NCBI GenBank assembly: GCA_028641055.1
Contig: CM054060.1
Coordinates: 316,189,344 to 316,253,343, forward strand
Source of the DNA: Alopecurus myosuroides
Lineage: Eukaryota; Streptophyta; Magnoliopsida; Poales; Poaceae
Direction: 5' to 3'
DNA: 64,000 bases
Shown: positions 50,280 through 61,700 of the stretch, one piece after another
How the letters are laid out: the number at the start of each line of letters is the position of its first letter
Numbering within the stretch: the first letter of the stretch is position 1
The notes under the pieces: model-generated
Database searches by the model: none
Told to the model about the DNA's origin: nothing
The model's input: only the letters and a program-made list of their open reading frames with translations
Program-made: the position numbers and the translations under genes

Positions 50280-51146
50280 TGTCGGGGGGTTACCCCCGAG
50301 TAGGGTAAAGGCAAGTGCCAAGGGCAAAGATCAAAAAGGATATCAGGCCGAGTAGTTGGCTACCCGGTACTTGCTACCCAGTCGACTGCTATTCGGTCTT
50401 ACACATAGATGGCCAGAAGGAAGAATCAAGGAAGTTGTATTCCTCCGAGTAGAAGAAATGGCCCGAGTAGAAATGGCGGTTTCCTACTCGGGCCAGAAGT
50501 CAAAGGAGCCGTTCTGACACAGGATCCCGCGTATCCTCGGTCCGTACTTTGGCACTGTTCATCTGCCTAGAGCGTGCCTGACCGCGACAGTGTGTCAGCA
50601 GGGCGTCGCAGGATAGGGGGCCTACTCTGTGTTCATGGCAGTGATAACAGATCGGCTTCTTGGTTTTGCACAACGACTTTCCACACAAGACAAACTAGGA
50701 AGCCAAAGCTGTCAGCGGGAACCCGGAAGGACGCAGTGTGCACACTATGTCGACATCTGTTTGTATTTTTCCCTGTTGGCTGTATCCGGCTGGGCACCAA
50801 TATATAAGGTGCCCTGCCCCCTCCTGCGCGAGGGACGACGAGAGATCCGAGAATCAGTTCACATTCTTGACCTAGTTTACCTTAGAGAGGAGAGTGGCCA
50901 CTCGGCTGAAGGCCAAACTTGTACTGTGGCTACTCGGTGAGATACTAATACACAGAGAGAAAGGCAGGGGTAGGGGTTTTACCTCCACCCGAGGGCCCTG
51001 AACCTGGGTAGATCTTGGTATCTGTAGTGAAAGATTCATACCACACGCGGCTACTCGCTGCGTGATCCCTCCCCGAGCGCCTCCAGCGTCCATCGTCCCC
51101 ACAACTTTAGCCATCCTATGGCATCTGCCGTGACACCACCACGACA
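50280..51146 (+). repeat. 5' LTR of the Tat-group element
   Basis: 867 bp, GC-rich. It starts with a GGGGGTTACCCCC self-complementary motif, has a TATA box at 50801, and ends ACGACA two bases before the primer site. Confidence 0.85.
50792..50814 (+). promoter_or_regulatory. TATA box framed by a perfect 7-bp inverted repeat
   Basis: GGGCACC-AATATATAA-GGTGCCC. TATATAA is the best TATA box in the LTR and lies about 345 bases before the LTR end, a plausible place for the element promoter. Confidence 0.7.
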
Positions 51147-51148
51147 GT

Positions 51149-51166
51149 TGGCGCCCACCGTGGGGC
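51149..51166 (+). promoter_or_regulatory. Primer binding site
   Basis: TGGCGCCCACCGTGGGGC, two bases inside the LTR end. The sequence is typical of Tat-group gypsy elements. Confidence 0.85.
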
Positions 51167-52620
51167 TACCAGCGGCGCTGGCTGGAGTTTCCGTTCGGAC
51201 GGGATCTACTTCTGCGGAGCGCGTGGTCTGTGGCCTTGTCCACAGATTCGGCTCCTTCGACTTTGTCGTCGACAACGCCGGCGATTTCGGCGGCAGGGCC
51301 ATGCCGGAAGGCGGCACGGTGATCTCCTTCGGCTCGCATCTTGTCTATGTCGCCACCACCGTCGTCCGCGAGTTCCCGGAGGAGGTGCTGGTCGCAGAGG
51401 ATCCTCCTGCTGTGAATGTTGCTCGCGGAAGGCCTATGGGCCGTCCTGCGGACAGCGTGGAGGTGATGGTGGCTGGCCTGGCTGCAGATGCCGGTAAGGG
51501 CGCGGCTGGCGCCGCAGGCGTCATCGAGGATCTCGCTGGCTCGAGCGCTGGTGGGAAGACCCACAAGCCCTACGAGAAGGACTGCAACCTTCCCCTCTCC
51601 ACTACTCCGACAATACCTGCGTCCGCTGCGCGGACGGGCATGCCGCCCCCCACTGATATCGAGCTCTTGACCATGAAGGCGCAGCTCGATCGGCAGCGCC
51701 AGGAGTTGCTCGCCGAGCAGGCGGAGTTGGAAAAGGTTAGGCTTGAGCTCAGTCTAGATCAGAACGAGTATAACAAGGCTCACGGTTTCACGCCAGCTGC
51801 TAGGAGGGCTAGCAAAGTAGGTGCTACGCGTCACAACTTAGGTGCCGAGATGGCAACAGTTGTAGAGGCTCCTAGCCAGTCTGCCACCGCAAACACCTCC
51901 ACTAGGCCTAGGTACAGCACCCCCGCCAAAACACTTAGAGCTGCTGAGGCCGTAGCTGCTGAGTTGCCGCATCTCGATGGCGACGCGTGTGCTAGGCAAC
52001 AGGAGAGGCTCAATGAGCTAGTGCTAGAGGCTGCTAGGCAGAACGAGGAGTTCCGGAAAGCCAACCCGGGTGCTGGAGCCTCGCAGGTGGTGCACTCGCA
52101 TGCGGCCAGATCTAACGATCTGGCCTCATCACCACATCCCAGTCGCGAGAAGGATCGTAGTGGCTATTCTGGAAGGAACAGGCAAATGCAGGTGTACGAC
52201 CCGACTGTCGCCGCGAAACAGCTCGCTGTGCCGCGACAGTCCGGTCAGAAACACAACTCTGCTGGAGCAGGCTTGCAAGCCCATAAAGCTCATAGCCGAA
52301 CGCGAGGTGGAGATCGTCCGAGCCCTTCTCGGCAACAGTTTGCTCAGCCTGCTCAGCGAAGGCCTCAGCAGCCAGCTGCTGCTCAGCCGCGTGCGGCTGA
52401 CCGAGTAGCCAACCTGGTGGAGCATCCTGTGGTCATGGAGGTGGACAGATATGATGATGGCTACTCGGCTATGGGGCTAGCTGGGTATGACATCATGGAT
52501 CGAGTGGGTGAGCGGGTGCTGGAGCCCAATGACGTTCGGTAGAAGCTGGACCGGATCAGTCTATCCGCACGGCTCGAGAACACGGGGCCTCCCGGCCCTG
52601 AGTGCTTTGGCCTGTGCATC

Positions 52621-53484
52621 ATGAATGAGCCGTCCGTGAAGAACTTCGAGCTTCCAAGGGGCACCAAGAGTTACAATGGCAGGACCAAGCCGGAAGACTG
52701 GCTCAATGACTATGTCACCGCGGTTCATATCGTGAACGGCAACCGCAGATGGGCGGTGCGGTACGTTCCGCAAATGCTTGAGGGCCCAGCTCGCACTTGG
52801 CTCAACAACTTGCCCAAGAACAACATTAATTGCTGGCTGGACTTCTCGGAGGCCTTCATCAGCAACTTCACCAGCACCTACAAGAGGCCGAATAGGCCGC
52901 AGCAGTTGTCCGCTTGCAGGCAGCGGGAAGACGAGACGGACCGCGAGTACCTTACTCGGTGGAGCACATTACGGAACACCTGTGAAGGTGTGAACGAAGC
53001 TCAGGCCATCACTTGGTTTGCGCAGGGTTGCAAGCATGGCAGCATGTTGTGGCAAAGGTTGCAGAGGGAGATGCCGAACACCCTAGCGGAGACCATCAAG
53101 ATTGCGGATCAGTACGCACTTGGTGATCCTACTCAGCCACTGATGGACTCCTCCGAGCCGAGAAGAAACTTCAACAGCAACAAGCGCAACGAGTTCCGCA
53201 ACAAGCGCAGGAGTGACCGGATAGATACTCGGTACGACCCTTAGGAGGTGAATGCAGTGGCTGTCGGAGCTAGGAGTAGCCAAAGGCAAAAACCTGCTGG
53301 AGCCCAGTAAGGGCAGAACCAGAACCAGGGCCAAGGCAACAAGAAGCCATACCGTGCTCCTCAGCCGGGTAGCGGCAACTCGGAACCGGCTAAGAAGTTT
53401 GTCTTCGACGACATGAGGGATGGCCCATGCAGCTTCCACACTCAGCATCCTTCGAGGCCTGCCAACCACACTACTCGGCAATGC
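52621..53484 (+). other. gag: Gag domain and zinc-like motif
   Basis: Capsid-type retrotransposon gag: KPEDWLNDYVTAVH, LEGPARTWLNNLP, WLDFSEAFISNF and YLTRWSTLR form the conserved block (about 52690-53145), followed by an RNKRRSDR basic tail. Stops fall at 53242 and 53308. A Cys/His motif C-x2-H-x9-H-x4-C spans 53428-53484, the Tat-type counterpart of a gag zinc knuckle. Upstream (51650-51780) a heptad-like stretch QRQELLAEQAELEKVRLELS looks coiled-coil. Confidence 0.85.
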
Positions 53485-53655
53485 GAATGGTGGGATCTGA
53501 TCAGGAATGAAGGCTTGCCTCCTCCTCCTCCTCTGCCAGCTGCGAATGCCAATGTGCAGCCTGCTCGCGCACCCGCAGCTCGGCCTCCAGCATTCCCGAG
53601 AAGAGAAAACGTGAACCAGGTGGCTTTAGGAGCCAACCGCTACTTCAACAACGAG

Positions 53656-53752
53656 GGTTACCGCAACAACAACAACAACAACCGCAACCGCAACAACAAC
53701 AGAGTCAACAACAACTACCAGGGCAACAACAATGGTAACAATGATGATGGAG
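53656..53752 (+). repeat. AAC-rich low-complexity run (poly-Asn)
   Basis: Repeated AAC codons encode an Asn/Arg/Gly-rich linker between the zinc-like motif and the protease. Confidence 0.85.
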
Positions 53753-53952
53753 GCCGCAACCAGTACCAAGAGCATCACGAGAGCTATATGATCTTCACTT
53801 CTGAGCCCGTCGACAAGCAATCGCAGCACAGGCGTGCCATGGAGGTCAATGATGTGATCCCTGCTGTCCCTCACTACATGCACTGGTGCAACCAGGAGAT
53901 CACGTGGTCCCGAGCAGATCATCCTAAGGTAATGCCCAACCCGGGTAGCTAC

Positions 53953-54318
53953 GCCTTGGTGCTGGATCCTATCTTGTTGGGTCCTGAGAAGAACGTGACG
54001 TTCAGCAAGGTGCTGATCGACAATGGCAGCAGCATCAACATCGTGTACAAGGACACGCTCGAGAAGCTCGGTATTGCCGAGAACATGCTGCTACCCAGCA
54101 AGACCACCTTCCACGGCATTGTGCCGGGAATTTCCTGTTCTCCAATGGGCAGAGTGTGGATAGACGTCCTATTCGGTACCAGGGAGAACTGCCGCACGGA
54201 GAGGCTGCAGTTCGAGGTGGTTGATCATCAAAGCCCTTACCACGCCCTACTCGGCAGGCCTGCTCTGAGCAAGTTCATGGCCTCTACTCACGCTGCATAT
54301 CTGAAGATGAAGATCCCT
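53953..54318 (+). other. Aspartic protease domain
   Basis: VLIDNGSSINIVY holds the catalytic Asp (codon 54019) in the DNGSS variant of the D-T/S-G motif. HALLGRPAL, the second conserved protease segment, follows. It would cleave the polyprotein. Confidence 0.85.
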
Positions 54319-54600
54319 GGTCCCAATGGCGTGATTACCATCTCTGGAGATTACAAGAAGTCCATGGAGTGTGCCTCTGCTGGTTCTCAGTTGGCGGAGT
54401 CGATGGTGATCGCTGCCGAGAAGAAGAAGATACATGAGGTGGTGGCTATGGCGCAGGCAGCACAAGGAGTTGCGCCCGGGATGCCGAGCTCCCAGTACGG
54501 GACCGCCTTCCAGGCATCCCAGGAAACAAAGAAGATGCAGGTTGACCCTGAGTTCCCCGACCGCGTTGCCATCATTGGCTCCGGGTTGGTGGAGAAATAG

Positions 54601-55900
54601 GAAAGCGAGCTCATCCACTTCCTCCGTGAGAATCGGGACGTGTTCGCCTGGTCCAATGAAGATCTGCCAGGTGTCCCGAGGGAGTTGGTTGAGCACTCGC
54701 TACATGTGCGTCCTGACGCCAAACCAGTGAAGCAGGTTATGCGCCGCTTCGGAGATGAGAGAAGGAAGGCTATCGGTGATAAGATCACCAAGCTGCTGAT
54801 AAGCAATTTCATCATGGAGGTGCTGCATCCGGATTGGCTAGCCAACCCGGTCATGGTCGAGAAGAAGAAGGAGGATCCCAAGGCCGCTACCGCGTGGCGC
54901 ATGTGCGTCGACTACACCGACTTGAACAAGGCCTGCCCCAAGGATCCTTTTCCGCTACCTCGCATCGATTAGGTTATCGATTCCACTGCTGGTTGTGAGC
55001 TTTTGTCTTTCATAGATGCCTACTCGGGTTTTCATTAGATAGCTCTCAACCCGGCTGATCAAATAAAGACTGCTGTCATTACCCCGTACGGGGCTTATTG
55101 CTATCGTGTCATGTGTTTCGGGTTGCGGAATGCGGGAGCTACTTATCAGAGATGCATGCGGAAATGCTTGCACGATCAACTCGGCAAAAATGTGCAGGTG
55201 TACGTAGATGACATTGTCATCAAAACGAATAAAACACAAACTCTGCTTGCCGATCTTGAGGAAACCTTTGCCAATTTGCGCAAGTACAAAATGAAGCTGA
55301 ACCCGAGTAAATGCACCTTTGGCGTCCCGGCTGGCAAGCTACTCGGCTTCTTGGTATCTAGTCGGGGCATTGAAGCCAATCCTTCAAAGATAAAAGCTAT
55401 CGAGAGCATGTCTTTGCCGAGATCCCTGAAGGATGTACAAAAATTCACTGGTTGCTTGGCATCTCTGAGTCGTTTCTTGGGCAGAATGGGCGAGAAGGCC
55501 CTGCCTTTGTACCAATTGATGAAGAAAAGTGACAAGTTCGTCTGGACGCCTCAAGCGGATGTGGCATTCAATGAGCTGAAGGCAATGCTGGGTAGCGCTC
55601 CCATATTGGCTAGTCCGCTACCCAAGGAGCCAATGTTGTTGTACATTGCTGCCACCAACCGGGTAGTCAGCGTGGTGATTGTGGTGGAGCGAGAAGAGGA
55701 AGGCAAAAGTGTGCAGCGCCCAGTATATTATCTCAGTGAGGTACTATCCAGTTCCAAGCAGAACTACCCGCATTACCAGAAGATGACTTACGGCGTGTAC
55801 CTGGGCGCCAAGAAGCTGAAGCATTATTTCCAAGAGCATCCCATCACTGTTGTGAGCTCTGCTCCCATCTCAGATATCATGGGCAACAAGGAAGCAAGTG
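54601..55900 (+). other. pol: Reverse transcriptase and RNase H domains
   Basis: WRMCVDYTDLNKACPKDPFP is the first conserved block. FIDAYSGFH-stop-I carries the catalytic Asp, with a TAG at 55036 in place of Gln. FGLRNAGATYQRCM and QVYVDDIVIK (YVDD at 55201-55212) complete the active site. The tether and RNase H region includes YLSEVLSSSKQNYPHYQKM and AAKKLKHYF-like residues (GAKKLKHYF). Stops at 54598, 54970 and 55036 separate or cut the domain. Confidence 0.92.
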
Positions 55901-56034
55901 GCAGAGTAGCCAAGTGGGCGATCGAGCTAGCCGCGTACGCTCCCGCGTATGCGAGAAGAGAAGCCATCAAGTCTCAGATTCTGGCGGAATTTCTTGTGGA
56001 TTGGGCTGAGGTGCAGTACGAGCCTCCTTCTCCC

Positions 56035-56433
56035 GCAACCAATTACTGGAAGATGCACTTCGATGGCTCGAAAGTGAAAGAAGGTCTTGGTGCTGGCGTA
56101 GTGCTTACGTCACCCAAGAGAGAGCAACTCAAGTACGTGCTGTAGATACATTTCAAGGCATCCAACAATGTTGCAGAGTACGAGGCTGTAGTACACGGCT
56201 TGCGAGTAGCCAAGGAGGTTGGCGTACAGCGCATTATATGCTATGGCGATTCTAATTTGGTGGTGCAGCAAGTTTCTGGCACTTGGGATGCTCTGGATGC
56301 CAACATGGCATCATATCGCTTCCTGGTACAGTCTATGACTGGATTCTTCGAAGGCTGCGAGTTCCAGCACATCCACCGAGCAGAGAATGAAGCAGCAGAC
56401 GAGCTGTCCAAGTTGGGGTCTTCTCGGCAATCC
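56035..56433 (+). other. Second, archaeal-type RNase H domain
   Basis: MHFDGSKVKEGLGAG (Asp at 56062), AEYEAVVHGL (Glu), CYGDSNLVVQQV (Asp) and ENEAADELSKL (Asp) are the four acidic sites of a complete RNase H fold. Tat-group elements are known for this extra domain. A TAG at 56143 interrupts it before IHFKASNN. Confidence 0.88.
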
Positions 56434-56571
56434 ATCCCGGCGGGAATTGCCTTGGAGCATTTAAGAAAGCCATCCATCAAGCCATCCCCCAACTCGGAAT
56501 CTATATTTGTTCCTTCTCTGCCAAATGAAGAAGCTGTTCCCATGGAGATTGACTGGGAGAATGCAACAGAG

Positions 56572-56697
56572 AACCCGGGGACTGCAGCCTCCATCCCGGG
56601 GATTGGCGCCTGCAACTCGGGGACTGCCTCTCCCTACTCGGGGACTGTCCTTCCTTACTCGGGGACTGCCCCTCTCAACCCGGGTACTGTCGCATTC
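56572..56697 (+). repeat. Six 21-bp tandem repeats (7 residues each)
   Basis: Cores (C/T)CGGGGACTG recur at exactly 21-base spacing, encoding x-(P/S)-G-T-x-x-x six times, between the second RNase H and integrase. Copies differ by a few bases. Confidence 0.9.
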
Positions 56698-56850
56698 ATT
56701 GAGGAAGTTCTCGCAAACCGTTCAGGGCTTCAAAGAAGTGCTCCCAACCCTAAAGAGCAAACAGTGGCGCCTGTTCCAATGGAAGTGGACGAACCAGTGT
56801 TTCTCACGAGAGAGACGCCGAGTTGGGATGTGCCCATATTATCCTTTCTA

Positions 56851-58089
56851 AGGGACGGCACCCTGCCAGAAGATGAAGTCGCTGCGAGGCAGATTCAGAG
56901 AAGATCCATGGGCTACACCATCTTCAGAGAGGTGCTACACAAGAGAAGTGCCACTGGCCTGCTGCAACGTTGTGTGGAACCGGAGGAAGGAGAAGAAATT
57001 CTGGTGGAAATACATCAAGGAGAATGCGGGCACCACGCCTCTTCTCGGGCTTTGGTCAAGAAGGCTTTTCGGCATGGTTTCTTTTGGCTCACTGCCTTGA
57101 AGCAAGCTGAAGATATTGTGAGGAAGTGCAATGGCTGCCAGAGATTCGCAAGTAAGATCCACTTGCCTGCTTCCGAGTTGAAAACCATTCCCATCACTTG
57201 GCCATTTGCTGTTTGGTGCTTGGATATGGTTGGTCCCTTCAAACCGGCTAGAGGCAACATGACTCACATCCTGGTCATGGTTGATAAATTCACCAAGTGG
57301 ATAGAAGTGAAGCCTATTCGGAAGTGTGACGGAGCCACAGCCGTGAGTTTCCTGAAAGATGTGATCCTGAGATACGGCTACCCGCACAGCATCATCACGG
57401 ATAACGGCACAAATCTTGCTGAGGGTGCAATGGTGCGGTTCTGCAGAGATAAGCATATCTGGCTGGATGTTGCGTCTGTTGTGCATCCCGCCTCCAATGG
57501 GCAAGTTGAGAGAGCAAATGGCATGGTGCTGGCAGGCATAAAGCCAAGGCTGATTGAGCCGCTGCTGAAAACACCAGGGTGTTGGCTAGACGAGTTGCCA
57601 GCGGTGTTGTGGAGTCTAAGGACTACCCCTAACCGGTCAACCGGCTACACGCCATTCTTCTTGGTATATGGGGCTGAGGCCGTATTGCCAATAGACCTAG
57701 AGCATGACTCTCCCCGAGTAACCCTCTACACTGAGCTGGAGGCGAGAGAAGCTCGACAAGATGACGTTGACCTGCTCGAAGAAGCAAGAGAGCTTACTCT
57801 GTCACGTTCAGCTATCTACCAGCAAAACTTGAGGCGTTATCATAGCCGAAAAGTGAGCCCAAGGGTTTTCCGAGAAGGAGACATGGTCCTTAGGCTTGTG
57901 CAACGCACAGCCGGGATGCACAAACTATCTCCTCCGTGGGAAGGGCCTTTCATTGTGAGCAAGGCTCTGCACAATGATGCCTATTACCTGGTAGATGTGC
58001 AGCCATCACAGAAGAACAGGGCGGATAAAGCTGGAGAGGAATCTAAGCGCCCCTGGAATGTAGCTCTGCTTCGTAGCTTTCATTCGTGA
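56851..58089 (+). other. Integrase domain
   Basis: The zinc-binding part runs GHHASSRALVKKAFRHGF to CNGCQRF. The catalytic core has WCLDMVGPF (Asp), IITDNGTNL (Asp) and NGQVERANG (Glu), the D,D,E triad. LWSLRTTPNRSTGYTPF and YGAEAVLPID follow, then RRYHSRKVSPR and KLSPPWEGPF. No chromodomain is seen. The frame is intact to the TGA and there are no stops within the domain. Confidence 0.92.
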
Positions 58090-58757
58090 GCAAAAATGTG
58101 TATGTACTCTCTTATCCGAGTTAAACTTCTACTCTGCAATCTGAAATTGAGCTCGGGGACTGCCCTCGTCCAAAATTGCTATGTGTTTCTACTCGGCTTC
58201 ACTTTTGTCTACCCGGTTGCTCTGCTTAAAATTTCATGGGTACATTTAGTATTGTGTTTAAACCTACGTGCCAACTCTTCGACTCTGCTGCTGTCCGAAA
58301 CCCGGCTTCATGGCAAGCAAGAGAACAAGCTAAAGGTCAATGAGCACAAGAAAAATTACTAAGGAAAGAAAGAGTGCAGGAACCGAGTAGGGGGTCCTTT
58401 ACTACCGTTTTTTGTTAACTTTTTTCGGCTAAGTGGTGGTCTGCGTTACTATGAGTGTTTCTAAGTGGCTAAGTATTTGCAACTCCAACTTTGAACTCTT
58501 GTGACTCGAATACCAAAAAAGCAACAAGTTGCGGGTAAGAGCTGAGATAAAAAGGAAGAGTGAATAAGAAATGCAACTCGGGGACTTGCATGATAACGCA
58601 ACCCGGCATCGAGCCAAGGTTGCTCAAATTACTAAGTTGGAAACATCAAATGAGAATAAAATTGAGTAGCAACGAAAAGCATATTTGTTTTGATACATTT
58701 GCGCCCGGCATCCCGGGGATCTGATAAAAGTTTTCAAGGATAAGTGTTGCAGGACGT
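58090..58757 (+). other. Spacer between pol and the antisense gene
   Basis: Non-coding. The phrase CTCGGGGACTG, the core of the linker repeat in pol, recurs at 58152 and, as CTCGGGGACTTG, at 58577. The two genes converge on this spacer, so it should hold the 3' ends of both transcripts. Confidence 0.6.
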
Positions 58758-58759
58758 AA

Positions 58760-61700
58760 TCAGGTGGAGGTAGCAGCATTTTCGGTGCTGGCCTTGGCAG
58801 CATCGGCTTCGGCGTTGGCCTTGGCAGCATCAGCTTCAGTGTTGGCCTTGGCAGCGTCAGCTTCCGTGTTGGCGGCGTCAGTCTTCGAGGCATCCGCTTC
58901 TGGCTTGGTGGCAGCCTGATCGGAGGTGGCCGTGGCCACCGAGATGAGGTCCGTCGCCGAAGTGGAGGCAGCAGATTGGGTGCGGAGTAGCGCCGCGTCG
59001 TCGAGGGCCGCGCCTGACGAAGAGCCGAACTCGAGGGCCGCCGTGTCGATGGTCATCTTCTCGCTTTCGGCTTCCTCGTCGCTGTCCGCGATGACCGCGC
59101 CCTTTCCCTTCCCGGTCTTATCATCAGCGCTGTCGAAGCAACTCAAGCCTTTTGATTCAGTGGCCTCCTCGTCAACGTCTTCATCCTCGTCTTCGCCCTC
59201 GCCTTCCACATCAGTGTCAAGCTCGGTGAGGCCGTCGATGAAGCGAGCAGTATCCGCGTAGGAGGCAATCTCGTACGCGACTGCCTGGCGGCGAGTCACG
59301 CACTTGGGATCCTTCTCCCACTTTGAGTCCTGGCGCATCTCGAGGATATGGTATTGAGATTAAGATTCTCATACCAGCTGCAGATGAAGAGTAGCGGCCT
59401 GTCAGCGCCTGCCCGAGCTCTGGAGGCTCGCCACTTCTTCAGCTCGGCCTTCACCCCATTCAGCTTCTCGGCGAGCGCACGCACGGTCTTGGGCACAGGG
59501 TCTCGGGGCCAGAATAGAGCATGGAGCTTGAAGGCAGTGGACACCAAGTCGGTGCCCAAGCCCCTTAGATGCTTGAGTTGGGTCTGCATGCTTGTGAAAT
59601 TGTCTTCAATCGAAGACTTGGTATCCGTGGGCAAACCCTTCTCAATTCAGAGTTCTTGGGCCTTGGTGAGGCCTGGCTTGCAAGTCGAGCATAGGTCGGG
59701 GAAAATTTCTGAAAATGCTATCAGAGAAGATCAGAAACGAATGCAAGAAGGAGGGGCAAATCGAGTAATGAAGAAGAAGAAAAGGGAGATAAACGAATGC
59801 AGCGATGCAGGAACTTACTGTTCAGCTCGCAGAGTAGCGACTCCAACTTTCGCCGCCAAGACTCCTCATCAGCAACGTGCCTCTCTTCCACCTTGCGGAA
59901 CTCGGCCAGCTAAAGCATGAGATCCGAGTTGCTGACCTTCAGCGTCTCGCATTCCGACTCGAGGGCTCTCTGCTTAGCCTTGTACACAGCCTCCATCTTC
60001 TCCTTCTCGGCAGCTATGTCTAGGGCGTCCTGGAGAGCAGCCCTTAATTGGACCTGCAGCGGCTCCAACTCGGTGACGTGTTTCTTTTTGAGCTCTACTG
60101 CTTGGCTCTCCAGTTGCTGCTGCACCTCGGCGGGTTTGAGGCAGTCGAGATGCTCCTCGACAAACTTCTTGTGATCTTCTGCGGAGAGCAAGGCACGGTC
60201 AGCAGAGTAGCAAAGGCGAAAGAAAGAAGACAAGCCGAGAAGACGGCAACTCACCCTCCATCTTCTTAATCGTGGATTGAGCGTTCTCAACAAAAACATG
60301 GCAGTTCTTATGCTCCTCTGCCATTGCCTTAAACTTGCCTGCAGAGAAGAATCGGTTAGAGCAGAAAGCAAAAGCGGGCGTAAACATAAAACGCATGAAC
60401 CGCGTAGCTAAAAGCTTACTTTCGATCTCAGAAATCTTGAGAGTGCGAGCCACGGCCTCTTTCTCCGTCACTTCGTCACTTTTGCGTTCTGCTTCTAGGG
60501 CCTCAAGGCGCCTTTTCGCAACGCTGTGATTCTAGAGCAATTGCCGGTAGAGGATCGTTCTCTTCAGAAGGCTATTCTGAGAAGCAGAAAGAAGAGGAGT
60601 TAGATAAAATTTCGAAAATTCGAACCGAGAAGACGGCAACTCGGTTGAGTACCCGTCTACTCGGCCCGAATCTCGGGGACTGGATGATGGATAAGGAGAA
60701 GAGGAAGAATCGAAGAGAAGAAAAGTGCAACTCGGAGCAGGCAAGCAAAACTTACCGCATAGGTTTCTTCGATATCGTCTGCGGCTTTGCGGTGGACGAA
60801 GAGCTTCGCGGCAAGCGTGCTGGTGGTGGACGAGATGGTCATGGGATTGTAGCCCATGTCCGCCTTATTCCAGTCCACGCGCCAATGGTCCAGCTTGCCC
60901 AGGGCAGGCCGTGCCAGGGATCGTGGCCAAGGACATCGCTATTCCACTCGGCGTCAATGAAGCCGACCCGATCAATCATCTGTTCGAGCCCCCTGGACAC
61001 CACCTCGGTCTCCTGGACCTCGTGCGAGAAAATTGAAAAGGCCTTGTCCTTATCCTTGGATGGCGGCCTGGAGTCCACAGCCGTGGCCTGCTTGCCTTTG
61101 GTAATAGCGAGTTTCTTCTCGGTCGCGCCTAGCTTGATGCCGTACTGCTTGCCCATCTGCACCATGTAGGGCGGGTAGCAGGGCGGGTCTTGTAGGCTTG
61201 ATCCTGCGGCACTGCCGGAAGCGCCGATGGAGAGCTGCCCGGCCTTCGCGGCAGGTTTTGCAGTTGCTTTGGGCGGCGGCATCGCGGCAGAGTCCTGTGC
61301 ACCGCCACGCGGGGGATTCCTGCGGACGGAGCCGTCAGGCTGGGCAGCCTGCTTCTCTGCAGCTTGCTTCTCGGCGGCCTTCTTCTCGGCAGCATCCCTC
61401 TTGCCGGTAGCATCAGAAGCAGGTTTCTTTGTGTTCTGCTTGGCTGGAGGGCTTGCTGCGACCTTGGTGTTCGCCACGGGGGAGCTCGGTGCGGTAGGAG
61501 GAGCGGCTTGCTGGGTAGGAGGCACCAAGGGCTCGCTACCCGGCGCAGCGTCCGGCTGCGCGTGGCTCTGCAAGTCCTGCTCCATCTCAACTGTCTCAAC
61601 CCGCTGCTCGGCAGCGGGATCTGGTCGTTCTTCTTCTCGTCCTTCTACCCGCGGCTAGGCCGCGGGGTCATCTTGGTCAGCAGCCCCTGTGTCTGGCTGC

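Larger units (their letters stand above)
51301..58089 (+). pseudogene. gag-pol: Tat-group gag-pol polyprotein, one frame with seven stops
   Basis: All domains share one reading frame up to the TGA at 58087-58089. An ATG at 51118 is inside the LTR, so 51301 is the first plausible start after the primer site. Internal stops are TAG at 52540, 53242, 54598, 54970, 55036 and 56143, and TAA at 53308. No frameshift is seen in 6.8 kb. Order: coiled-coil N-terminus, gag domain, zinc-like motif, Asn-rich linker, protease, reverse transcriptase, RNase H, archaeal-type RNase H, 7-residue repeat linker, integrase. All catalytic motifs I can identify are kept, so stops alone disable it. Three stops replace a Gln that is conserved in the family (YSG(F/Y)H-Q-I, RID-Q-V, YVL-Q). 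Confidence 0.93.

Noticed and set aside
51118..51300. Upstream ATG extending the gag frame into the LTR
   Set aside because: The frame would cross the LTR end and primer site. Translation is more likely from 51301 or later.
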